This document shows, piece after piece, positions 14,382 to 21,493 of a stretch of DNA of 24,753 nt. Origin of the DNA: DAOUAE01 sp034433795. GTDB taxonomy: Bacteria > Chloroflexota > UBA6077 > FW602-bin22 > DAOUAE01. The notes under the pieces were generated by a model. It had not been told where the DNA came from. It worked only from the letters and a program-made list of their open reading frames with translations, and ran no database searches. The translations under genes were made by a program, and so were the position numbers. Each line of letters opens with the position of its first letter. Within the stretch, counting starts at the first letter, position 1. The stretch spans positions 1-24,753 of the forward strand of contig DAOUAE010000027.1 of the NCBI GenBank assembly GCA_034433795.1, read 5' to 3'.

Positions 14382-15938
14382 ATGGTGGCCTCGGTGACAG
14401 AGTCCGCTCCGGCGGTCTGGCGGCGCTCGCCTGAGCGTCTGTTCTCCGGTCCCTCGGTGCTGTTTGCGGCGATTCTGGTCTTTGCCCTTTTATTGCGCTT
14501 ATCGTTTCTCGGCTCCTCTGATTTTCCGTTGAATGATGGGGGCATGTTTCTGCAGGCTGTCCGTGATGTTCAACAAAATGGCTATCGTCTGCCTCACGCG
14601 ATGTCGTACAATTCTGCCGCCATTCCCTTCGCTTATCCGCCACTGGCTTTCTATCTGGCAGCACTGCTCGACGATTTCACTCCACTTGATATCCTCCAGA
14701 TCCTTCGGATTGTTCCGCTGATCTTCAACATCCTGACGGTCGGTGCGGTTTGGCTGCTGGCCCGTGCGGTTCTACCGACGACCGAGACGGCTCTGCTGGC
14801 CACGGCCTTCTTCGCGTTCAGTTGGGAGTCCTATGGCTGGCAGGTCATGGGGGGCGGTCTGACCCGTTCGCCGGGCCTCTTCTTTGCGGTTCTGGCGATC
14901 TACGCTCTCTACCGGCTGTATGTCTGGCAGGAGCGTCGCGCGCTTCCTGGGGCTGTTCTCTTGGCCAGCCTGGCGGTACTGACCCATCCGGAATCAGCCT
15001 GGTTTGTGGCGACGACGACCGCCCTGCTCGTGGTCCTGTACGGACGGCGTCGGGCGGGGATAGTCCACACTGCCCTGGTGGCGGGCGGCGTCCTGCTGCT
15101 CACCGCGCCGTGGTGGCTCGCCGTCGTTGTCCAGCATGGGCTGTCGCCCCTGCTGGCGGCCTTCGGGACCCGGGGTGATCTCAGTGAGGTTCTCTGGACA
15201 TTCGTGACCCTCAGTTTTGTCGACCATCTTCTCCTGTACTTTGTTATCCTTGGCACGATCGTGGCGATGGTACAGCGACGCTGGTTCCTGCCGCTGTGGT
15301 TCGTCGACATCTGGCTCATGAATCCCCGGACTGCTCACACCTTTGCGACAATCCCGGCCGCTTTTCTCGCGGCAGAAACTGTTCTGCTACTGCTTCTTCC
15401 CTCTGTGCAATCTGCTCTGGTTGCTGGCGGAAAGCATGTTCGCTTTAGCCGGGTCATCATAATGATTATCCTTCTTCCGGTTATCTATGCCTCGTCTCTG
15501 GTCAATAAGAGCCTGAATCTTGTGCTCTCTCCGAATGAACGTGCGGCGATGGCCTGGGTGGCCGCGAATGTGCCAGAGGAGGCGCGATTTGTAGTCGTTT
15601 CTGGTAAGATATGGGGTGGAGATTCCTCATCTGAGTGGTTCCCGGTGCTGGCTCGACGGGTGAGTGTGGCAACCGTGCAGGGTCATGAATGGGTTGGTGA
15701 TTTCCGGGTTGCAGTTGCCCGCTATGTTTCCCTTCAGACCTGTTATGTGTCTGATACTCGCTGTCTGACCGAATGGCTGGCCACGATTGGAACGCCGGTG
15801 ACCCACGTGTACGTACGGCGACAGTCTGATCGAGGTACCGGCTGCTGTAGTGCGATCAGTATCGCTCTTCGGACGGATCCTCATTATCATCTCGTTTTTG
15901 AGAATGATGATGTGGCGGTTTATGAGAAGATTTGGTGA
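14382..15938 (+). CDS. GT-C type membrane glycosyltransferase
   Basis: This polytopic membrane protein of 518 residues has about ten hydrophobic helices and a soluble C-terminal domain (about 390-518). The first extracytoplasmic loop contains LNDGGMF (N51, D52), at the position where GT-C enzymes carry their catalytic acid, and an AYPPLAFYL segment like the HPP-L loop of the PMT_2 group. It probably transfers a sugar from a polyprenyl-phosphate donor to a glycan, lipid or protein outside the membrane; donor and acceptor are unknown. The ATG at 14382 sits very close to GGGGAGGA, so the GTG at 14385 is an equally good start. The gene runs into the next one by overlap, so the next two membrane proteins are probably in the same transcript. 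It is the first gene after intergenic element B. Confidence 0.75.
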   Translation: MVASVTESAPAVWRRSPERLFSGPSVLFAAILVFALLLRLSFLGSSDFPLNDGGMFLQAVRDVQQNGYRLPHAMSYNSAAIPFAYPPLAFYLAALLDDFTPLDILQILRIVPLIFNILTVGAVWLLARAVLPTTETALLATAFFAFSWESYGWQVMGGGLTRSPGLFFAVLAIYALYRLYVWQERRALPGAVLLASLAVLTHPESAWFVATTTALLVVLYGRRRAGIVHTALVAGGVLLLTAPWWLAVVVQHGLSPLLAAFGTRGDLSEVLWTFVTLSFVDHLLLYFVILGTIVAMVQRRWFLPLWFVDIWLMNPRTAHTFATIPAAFLAAETVLLLLLPSVQSALVAGGKHVRFSRVIIMIILLPVIYASSLVNKSLNLVLSPNERAAMAWVAANVPEEARFVVVSGKIWGGDSSSEWFPVLARRVSVATVQGHEWVGDFRVAVARYVSLQTCYVSDTRCLTEWLATIGTPVTHVYVRRQSDRGTGCCSAISIALRTDPHYHLVFENDDVAVYEKIW

Positions 15939-17481
15939 GTGGAATCTCCGGCCGGATGTGCGATTTGTCGGCTCATTTGCGCGCTGGCTGACCATTTTTG
16001 TTTTTGCTTATGTGTACTTATCACAGTTTAAAGGTGCCATGATTGACGATGCTTACATCACGCTGCAGTATGCTCGCACTCTTCGTGATAGCCTGACATG
16101 GGGGTTTTACGCTGGGTATCCAGCTAACACGGCGACATCACCACTTAACGTCTGGTTGCTGTCTGTCGCTGGCTTATTAATCCACGACATGCCCACAGCT
16201 GTGGTTTTTCTGTCTTCGATTGAAAGCGTGGCGCTCATTGCACTTCTTGGTCGGCTGTCGGTTTACACTGGTGGACGAATTTTCTCTTTTGGCGCCGCTC
16301 TCGCGTTGCTTGGTAATCCGCTGATCATATCGACGCTCGGTCTGGAGTCGCTTCTTTTTGCAGTGTTGCTGGTTGCCGCTGTCTATTGTTTTGTCTACCG
16401 TCGATCTATCCTTCTGGCTCTGACGCTCGCCTGTCTTGTTCTGACGAGACCGGATGGGGTCCTGGCCGCTCTTGTGTTTATACCCCTGTATGGACGAGGA
16501 TGGTGGAGGCCAGCTATCCTCTATCTGGTAGCGCTCGCGCCATGGTGTCTCTTTGCCTGGATCTTCCTTGGGGGAGTAGCCCCAGATACTCTGCTTCTTA
16601 AAATATCTCAGCGATCGTGGGGAGGGTGGACTTTCGCTACCGGTCCCGTGTTGTACGCGAAAGCCTATCCTGCGGAGACATTAACAGCGTTTGCCTTGAT
16701 CCCATTTGCCTCGTTGATGCCGTTGGTTAAAGACCAGAAGGTTCGTCGCTTGAGTCGCTCTTTGATTCTCTACGCCCTTCTCTTTTATGCTGTTTACTCT
16801 TGGCTCGGTGTTCCACCATATCACTGGTACTATGCGCCGGTTATTGTGGCATTCACTCTGGCAGCTGTTCTGGGGTTGATGTCCCTCCGCCTGCCACGAT
16901 TCTCTGGTGCTCTTCTGTTTCCGGTTTTGATTCCGGTTCTTGGTCTTCTAAACTATCTTTTTCAATCAGGGATACCTCCAACTGAAATGCCGATTCATAC
17001 AAATTGGGCACAGGCTATCAGGTATGCCGAGATTGGAGAATGGCTGCGAAAGAATCTGCCAGATACCGCTCGAATCAGGCTCACTGGTGAAATTGGCACG
17101 GTCTCTTACTACGCGGAAAGATACCTGTTCGACGAATTCTCCTGTCGTCACGAACAGCTTCCTATGCTTCGATACATTACAGCCAATGATCGTCTTTTTG
17201 CAAAGGTTTTGTCCTTTAATTACCAATGGTGGGAACCTGGTCCGCCTTGCGGACCATATTCTCATTATCTGATCATGATCCCGCGCGCAAGTTACACTGT
17301 TCCGGCAGACGGCGAGATTCTCGCTCACTGGGTGATACACAGCCGGTGGGTGAGAGACGGACACGTGCTGCTCGTTCAGAACAGTCGCTCCACAACGGTA
17401 TCGGCTGCTGGGCCGAGCCGTCGTAACGAGGGCTTGGCCGGAGAGCACGCTGAGTCTTCGGGGGAGAAGGATGCCTTCTGA
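15922..17481 (+). CDS. GT-C type membrane glycosyltransferase, low-GC gene
   Basis: This polytopic membrane protein is about 519 residues long. The first loop carries MIDDAYITLQYAR (D42, D43), the acidic motif seen in arabinofuranosyltransferase/mannosyltransferase-like GT-C proteins, followed by a NTATSPLNVW stretch. A soluble domain forms the last 150 residues. The start is uncertain. ATGs at 15904, 15907, 15910 and 15922 are in frame, all overlap the end of the preceding gene, and none has a clear ribosome site; I list 15922, so coupling to the upstream gene is likely. Base composition is unlike the neighbours: my hand count gives 37% GC for 17161-17220 and 47% for 16021-16080, against 78% for 18361-18420. 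This suggests horizontal acquisition, as is common for surface-glycan genes. Confidence 0.75.
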   Translation: MRRFGEWNLRPDVRFVGSFARWLTIFVFAYVYLSQFKGAMIDDAYITLQYARTLRDSLTWGFYAGYPANTATSPLNVWLLSVAGLLIHDMPTAVVFLSSIESVALIALLGRLSVYTGGRIFSFGAALALLGNPLIISTLGLESLLFAVLLVAAVYCFVYRRSILLALTLACLVLTRPDGVLAALVFIPLYGRGWWRPAILYLVALAPWCLFAWIFLGGVAPDTLLLKISQRSWGGWTFATGPVLYAKAYPAETLTAFALIPFASLMPLVKDQKVRRLSRSLILYALLFYAVYSWLGVPPYHWYYAPVIVAFTLAAVLGLMSLRLPRFSGALLFPVLIPVLGLLNYLFQSGIPPTEMPIHTNWAQAIRYAEIGEWLRKNLPDTARIRLTGEIGTVSYYAERYLFDEFSCRHEQLPMLRYITANDRLFAKVLSFNYQWWEPGPPCGPYSHYLIMIPRASYTVPADGEILAHWVIHSRWVRDGHVLLVQNSRSTTVSAAGPSRRNEGLAGEHAESSGEKDAF

Positions 17482-19015
17482 GCCGCGCACCATACCGATT
17501 TCCGATTTGTGGCCCCCCTCCAGCCCGTTCCGCTGGCTCTCATCGGCCCGCCTCCGCGAGGCTCTTCTCCTCGCGCCGCTCCTGCTGTTTATCGCCACCC
17601 GTCCCCTCATGATGCCGACCGATCCTGACTACTGGTGGCACGTGCGCACCGGCCAGCTCATCGTCGAGACCGGCGCCCTGCCCCGTGGCGACCCCTTCTC
17701 CCACACCGTCACCGGCCAGCCCTGGGTCACCCACGAATGGCTGACCGAGGTGCTGTTCTTCCTGGTCGCCCGCCAGGTCGGCTATGTCGGACTGGCCGTG
17801 CTCTTCGGTCTGCTGGGCGCCCTCACCTGGTTGTTTGTCTACCTGACCTGTCGGCAGTGGGGCGTTGGCGAGGTCGGCGCGCTGCTGCTCGTGCTCTGGG
17901 GCTGGGTCATCGCGATTGGAGTGGCCAACGTGCGTCCGCAGGCCCTGACGGCGTGTCTTACGGCGGTCTTCGCCTTCATCCTGACGCGGTACCGGCAGGG
18001 GGCATCGTCCACCGGACGATTTCACGGGCGGTCCCTCTGGCTGCTGCCGGGGCTGATGGTGCTCTGGGTCAACCTCCACGGGGGCTACCTCATCGGCCTG
18101 GTCCTTCTCGGGCTGGCCCTCATCGGCGAGGCCGTTCGGCGCTGGCTCTGCGGGGCGGAGACGCCGCCGCTGCGCCCGCTTCTTCGGGCGACCGTTCTCA
18201 CGACTGTGGCCACGCTGCTCAACCCCCATGGTTTCGAGGCGCTGCGCTACCCCTTCACCTACGCCGGCGCGGCCAACGCCTCGATGCGCTATGTCGCCGA
18301 GTGGCAGTCGCCGAACTTCCACGAGCCGCTCGGCCTCCTCTTCGCCAGCAGTCTCCTCGTGGCCCTGGTCCTCGGCGTCGGCCGACGCCCCCTCGGTCCG
18401 GCCGAGGTCCTCTGGACCCTCCTCTTCGCGGCCATGGGGCCGCAGGCGGTCCGCCACCTCGCCCTCTACGCGGTCGTGGTCACCCCGCTCCTCGGGGCCC
18501 GTCTCCAGGCCGAGATCCCGGCTTTCCGACGGCCGCTCCGCGCCTGGCGCCGACCGGCGCTGCTTTTCGTCACCTGGCTCCTGCCGGTCGCCCTGCTCCT
18601 GGGCCTCCTGCTCTCGCCCGAGCGGCGGGCTGACCTCCAGCTGGGCCGGGAGCCCCTCTCGCGAAACTATCCGGCCGGGGCGGTAGCCTATCTGAAAGCC
18701 CACGATCTGCCGGGGAACCTTTTCAACGACTACGACTGGGGTGGGTACCTCATTTACCATCTGTTTCCGCGCTGGCCGGTGTTCATTGACGGGCGCATGG
18801 ATGTCTACGGTGATCATTTCCCCGAACAGGTCTATTTCGAGGTCGTCGGGCTGCAACCCCGCTGGCGGGCGATCCTGGATCAGTACAACATCCGCCTGGT
18901 CCTCATTCGCAGGACCAGCGCGCTGGCCACGGTCCTGAGCGCCGACCCGGCCTGGCAGTCGGTCTATACCGGCGAGATCGAGCAACTGTTTGTGCGGAAG
19001 GAGGCCGGGCCATAA
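17471..19015 (+). CDS. polytopic membrane protein, GT-C-like, unknown specificity
   Basis: This 514-residue protein has about ten membrane helices. The first loop contains PTDPDYWWHVRTGQ (D51, D53) followed by PWVTHEWL. The soluble C-terminal part has the distinctive FNDYDWGGYLIYH and FIDGRMDVYG stretches. I recognise this combination from uncharacterised bacterial membrane proteins that resemble GT-C glycosyltransferases, but no member's substrate is known to me. The ATG at 17471 follows GGGGAGAAGG and overlaps the preceding gene by 11 bases. GC content returns to the high level of the rest of the window within the first 100 bases. With the two preceding genes it forms a three-gene surface-glycan or glycolipid transcription unit (inference). 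Confidence 0.65.
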   Translation: MPSEPRTIPISDLWPPSSPFRWLSSARLREALLLAPLLLFIATRPLMMPTDPDYWWHVRTGQLIVETGALPRGDPFSHTVTGQPWVTHEWLTEVLFFLVARQVGYVGLAVLFGLLGALTWLFVYLTCRQWGVGEVGALLLVLWGWVIAIGVANVRPQALTACLTAVFAFILTRYRQGASSTGRFHGRSLWLLPGLMVLWVNLHGGYLIGLVLLGLALIGEAVRRWLCGAETPPLRPLLRATVLTTVATLLNPHGFEALRYPFTYAGAANASMRYVAEWQSPNFHEPLGLLFASSLLVALVLGVGRRPLGPAEVLWTLLFAAMGPQAVRHLALYAVVVTPLLGARLQAEIPAFRRPLRAWRRPALLFVTWLLPVALLLGLLLSPERRADLQLGREPLSRNYPAGAVAYLKAHDLPGNLFNDYDWGGYLIYHLFPRWPVFIDGRMDVYGDHFPEQVYFEVVGLQPRWRAILDQYNIRLVLIRRTSALATVLSADPAWQSVYTGEIEQLFVRKEAGP

Positions 19016-19042
19016 GGTCGCTCCCGGCTGTCCAGCCGACCA

Positions 19043-19070
19043 GCCTTCGGCGGCCCCGGCCGCCGAAGGC
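19043..19070 (+). terminator. strong hairpin after the glycosyltransferase group
   Basis: GCCTTCGGCGG (19043-19053) pairs perfectly with CCGCCGAAGGC (19060-19070) across a six-base loop. It starts 28 bases after the stop at 19015. There is no T-run after it, so it may be a weak or factor-assisted terminator or a 3' end stabiliser. Confidence 0.45.
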
Positions 19071-19097
19071 GTCATGGTGGGCCGTTCCTACGTCACC

Positions 19098-19229
19098 GGC
19101 CGGTACTCAGGTAGAGTGAGTACCGGCCCTACCTCCAGAACCCGCGAAAACCCCTCGGCCGCTTAGGGCATGCACCACCTGTCAGGGCCTCCGGCTGACG
19201 GTATCCTCTCCGGTGACAACAGCGATGGG
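19098..19229 (+). repeat. intergenic element, copy C (leader of the Tad pilus locus)
   Basis: It opens with a perfect 12-bp inverted repeat: GGCCGGTACTCA (19098-19109), loop GGTAGAG, TGAGTACCGGCC (19117-19128). Next come AGAACCCGCGAAAACCCC, a variable stretch, the core CACCACCTGTCAG (19171-19183), and a stem CTGTCAG/CTGACGG (19177-19183 with 19194-19200 approximately). The end ACAACAGCGATGG (about 19217-19229) contains the candidate ATG of the next gene. The loop sequence GGTA..G is shared with copy B. The core, the AACCCGYGAAAACCC stretch and the end are the best conserved parts. Confidence 0.65.
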
Positions 19230-19755
19230 TCAGGAGATGTTCGGAAGCGCAACACCGGCCAGCCTGCTGATCACCGCCCGGAACCATGCTCTGCGGGCGA
19301 CCCTCGGCCGCTACCTGGCCGGGCGCCTGGCGGGACCGGTGCTGACGGCCGAGACCACCACCGAGGCCCTGCGCCTGGCGGCTGAATACCGGCCCCGCCT
19401 GGTGGTCTTCGACCCGGCCCTGCCCGGCGCCACGACTGAGTTCGTTCAGGCCCTGCGTCAGCGGGCGCCGGGGGCGCGGGTGTTCGCCCTGGTCGGCGAG
19501 GGCGACCTGGTCTATCTGCCGGCCCTCCGACGGTCGGGGGTGGCTGGCTGCCTGCCCCGCGAGGACCTGGCCCGTCATCTCCGGGCGGCGACCGGCGTCC
19601 GGACGCCGCCCTGGCGGCACTGCCTGGCCAGAGCCCGTCAGGTCGAGCGGCGGCTGCCGTTCGCCCGCAAGCCGCGCCTGCGCCTGCTCTACCTGGCCAA
19701 CGTCGCCGGCTGGCTCTGGCTGATCCTGACCATCCATCACCTGCCGGTGACCTGA
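19225..19755 (+). CDS. degenerate receiver-domain protein with C-terminal membrane helix
   Basis: From the ATG at 19225 the protein has 176 residues; GTG at 19213 is an alternative and neither has a good ribosome site. Residues 13-122 follow the alternating strand-helix pattern of a CheY-like receiver, with D63 (VVFDPALPG) at the phosphorylation position. The acidic pair expected after the first strand is absent (LLITAR), and the conserved lysine is replaced by arginine in CLPRED (R112), so ordinary phosphorelay chemistry is doubtful. Residues 154-172 form a single membrane helix at the extreme C-terminus, unusual for a receiver. It precedes a RecA-fold ATPase and the Flp pilins, much as CpaE/TadZ receiver-like proteins accompany Tad loci. 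A role in placing or regulating the pilus machine at the membrane is inference. Confidence 0.65.
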   Translation: MGQEMFGSATPASLLITARNHALRATLGRYLAGRLAGPVLTAETTTEALRLAAEYRPRLVVFDPALPGATTEFVQALRQRAPGARVFALVGEGDLVYLPALRRSGVAGCLPREDLARHLRAATGVRTPPWRHCLARARQVERRLPFARKPRLRLLYLANVAGWLWLILTIHHLPVT

Positions 19756-19770
19756 GAGGGGGCGACGAGA

Positions 19771-20826
19771 ATGGCCCGTGCGACGAAGCGGTCCCCGGTG
19801 ACGGTCCTGCCGACGCCGGCCCCGGCCGGGGCCGGCGGCCCGGCCAGCCTGGCCGCGCTCCTGGCCCGGCTCGACCAGCGTCTGCAGACCACGCCCACCG
19901 CTTTCCAGGCTCTGCCGACCGGCTTCGAGCCACTCGATGAGACGCTGGGGGGCGGGCTGCGGCCCGGCGACCTGGTGCTCATCGCCGGCGGTCAGGGCAC
20001 CGGCAAGACCACCCTGGCCCTGCAGATCGCCCGCAATCTGGCCAGCACCAATACCGCCCGGGGCCTCTTTGTCTCGTTCGAGCACGACGAAAACGAACTG
20101 GTCCTGCGGCTGCTGGCCATGGAGGGCTGGCTGGCCGACCAGGAGGCAGCCCTCAGCCTGCGCGATCTGCAGCAGCTGCTGGCGGCCGCCGGCCGGCGCG
20201 GTCAGCCGCTGCCGACCCTGGCCAAGGACCGGCCGGCCCTGGCGGTGGCTCTGGAGCGTCTGGCAGCCTGCCACGAGCGTCTGTTCCTGACCAAGGGCGG
20301 CAGCCAGACGACCACGGTCGCGGCCATCGCCGACCTCCTGGAGCGGGTGCTGGCGGCCACCGCCGGACCGGTGGTGCTCTTCATTGATTATCTCCAGAAG
20401 GTGCCGGCCGAAGGCGCTTTCGCCAGCGAGGCCGAGCGTATCGGGCGGGTGGCCGAGGCGCTGAAGGACCTGGCCCTGAGCCGGGCGGTGCCGGTGGTGG
20501 CGGTGGCCGCCCTGGACAGCGAGGGGCTGCGGGCGCCGCGCGGGGCGGTCTACCACCTGCGCGGCAGCGCCACCCTGGCCTACGAGGCCGATACCGTCCT
20601 GATGCTGGCCGAGAAGGCCGACTGCGTGGCCCGGATGGTCCTGGAGTTCCAGCCCCAGAAGCGGCTGGTCTTCCGCGACTGGACGGTGGTCTCGCTGGTC
20701 AAGCACCGGGCCGGCCGGGCCGGGGTGGATCTGGAGTTTCGCAAGCGCTTCGCCTGGAGTTGCTTCGACCCCAGCGGGCGCTTCGTCAGCGAGCCGCTCG
20801 TGGACGAGCGCCTCTATCGGGAGTAG
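19771..20826 (+). CDS. DnaB/KaiC-like RecA-fold ATPase in the Tad locus
   Basis: This 351-residue protein has a RecA-type core resembling the DnaB helicase C-terminal domain. The features are GFEPLDETLGGGLRPGDLVLI (split: GFEPLDE 51-57, GGGLRPGD 60-67), Walker A GGQGTGKT (73-80), SFEHDENE with a candidate catalytic glutamate E104, Walker B VVLFIDYLQ (201-209, D206), and a C-terminal strand set. There is no DnaB N-terminal primase-interacting domain. A Pro/Ala-rich N-terminus of about 40 residues precedes the core. It starts 15 bases after the receiver-like gene and probably shares its transcript. Tad systems use CpaF and CpaE ATPases, and this is neither. It could be a regulatory ATPase of the KaiC type for pilus assembly. 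Its location is the main evidence for any link with the pilus. Confidence 0.8.
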   Translation: MARATKRSPVTVLPTPAPAGAGGPASLAALLARLDQRLQTTPTAFQALPTGFEPLDETLGGGLRPGDLVLIAGGQGTGKTTLALQIARNLASTNTARGLFVSFEHDENELVLRLLAMEGWLADQEAALSLRDLQQLLAAAGRRGQPLPTLAKDRPALAVALERLAACHERLFLTKGGSQTTTVAAIADLLERVLAATAGPVVLFIDYLQKVPAEGAFASEAERIGRVAEALKDLALSRAVPVVAVAALDSEGLRAPRGAVYHLRGSATLAYEADTVLMLAEKADCVARMVLEFQPQKRLVFRDWTVVSLVKHRAGRAGVDLEFRKRFAWSCFDPSGRFVSEPLVDERLYRE

Positions 20827-20847
20827 CCGGAGGGGAGGTGAGAGAGC

Positions 20848-20925
20848 GTGTGGACCGTCGCCGGGTGGCACAAAGAGAGCGCTCACGGGCCTCCGGGGCC
20901 GCCCGCGAGCGCCGAAGGGAGGTGA
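20848..20925 (+). CDS. possible 25-codon leader peptide before the pilins
   Basis: GGAGGGGAGGTGA (20829-20841) stands before a GTG at 20848 and a frame of 25 codons to TGA at 20923-20925. The product would contain two Trp near its start and a Gly/Pro-rich middle; I know no family. The end of the frame overlaps the 12-base-arm hairpin at 20879-20912. It may be a translated leader that controls the downstream pilin genes, or chance. Confidence 0.25.
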   Translation: MWTVAGWHKESAHGPPGPPASAEGR

Positions 20926-20984
20926 GACCCACTGAGGACCAGTGAGTCGCAAGCCCTGGTGAGTCCAGTATACCACGGTGACTC
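20879..20984 (+). promoter_or_regulatory. hairpins and direct repeats upstream of the first pilin
   Basis: GCGCTCACGGGC (20879-20890) pairs with GCCCGCGAGCGC (20901-20912), 11 of 12 positions, with a 10-base loop. CACTG/CAGTG (20930-20944) is a second small hairpin. GTGAGTC at 20942-20948 and 20959-20965, and GTGACTC at 20978-20984, form three spaced repeats. A weak -10-like TATACC (20969-20974) lies among them. There is no T-run, so these are more likely operator sites or a structured leader than a terminator. Pilins usually need far more mRNA than the rest of the operon, which fits a promoter or stabiliser here. Confidence 0.4.
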
Positions 20985-21018
20985 GGAAAACACAAGTCCT
21001 TTGCGGAGGGAGATTTCC

Positions 21019-21204
21019 ATGGAACTGCTCTGGCGTCTTCTGCGTGACGAGTCTGGCCAGGACGTGGTCGAGTACGCCCTGGTCCTGGCCCTCATCGCCC
21101 TGGCGTCGTTTGTACTGATCATGGCCGTGGGCGGTGGGGTCAATACGATCTGGACGAAGGCCAGCGATGCGGTCAACCAGGCTGCTAGCAAGGCGGGACC
21201 GTAA
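21019..21204 (+). CDS. flp: Flp-type major pilin 1
   Basis: This is the small secreted pilin subunit of the Tad system, 61 residues from the ATG at 21019 with GGAGGGAG six bases upstream. A longer open frame upstream lacks a ribosome site. The type IVb prepilin signature is clear: G13 followed by QDVVEY with glutamate at mature position 5 (E18) and Tyr next, then a hydrophobic helix (20-40). Cleavage after G13 by the prepilin peptidase encoded downstream leaves a mature subunit of 48 residues. It has no cysteine. It shares the positions of G13, E18 and Y19 with the next pilin, a tandem duplicate. Confidence 0.93.
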   Translation: MELLWRLLRDESGQDVVEYALVLALIALASFVLIMAVGGGVNTIWTKASDAVNQAASKAGP

Positions 21205-21258
21205 GGACGGATCAACACCGTTCTGACTGTTGCTGAGCAGGGAAGGTGAGGTGAACCG

Positions 21259-21450
21259 ATGGAGTGGCTCTGGCGCCTGATCGGTGGTGAGAATGGGGAG
21301 GACGTGGTGGAGTATGCACTGGCCCTGGTGCTCGTCTCGCTGGCGGCCTTCTCGGTCATCATCGCCACCGGCCAGAGCGTCGGAGCCCTCTGGGTCGGCG
21401 TCTGCCAGCCGATCAGCCAGGTCGCCGGGGGAGCCGTCCCCTGCAGTTAG
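21259..21450 (+). CDS. Flp-type pilin 2, with a cysteine pair
   Basis: This second Flp prepilin has 63 residues, with its ATG preceded by AAGGTGAGGTG. The cleavage site G13/EDVVEY and the hydrophobic helix match pilin 1. Unlike pilin 1 it carries two cysteines in the C-terminal tail (C49, C62), which could form an intramolecular disulfide loop after export. That suggests a minor, capping or specialised subunit rather than a redundant copy; this is inference. It lies 54 bases after pilin 1 in the same orientation. Confidence 0.92.
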   Translation: MEWLWRLIGGENGEDVVEYALALVLVSLAAFSVIIATGQSVGALWVGVCQPISQVAGGAVPCS

Positions 21451-21493
21451 TCCGAGCGCTGGTCGGTGACGGACCGGAGAGGAGGGAGAGACG

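Noticed and set aside
14135..14434. 99-codon frame through intergenic element B
   Set aside because: It overlaps the repeat and the start of the glycosyltransferase gene and has no family resemblance. The shared ATGG end is treated as part of the element.
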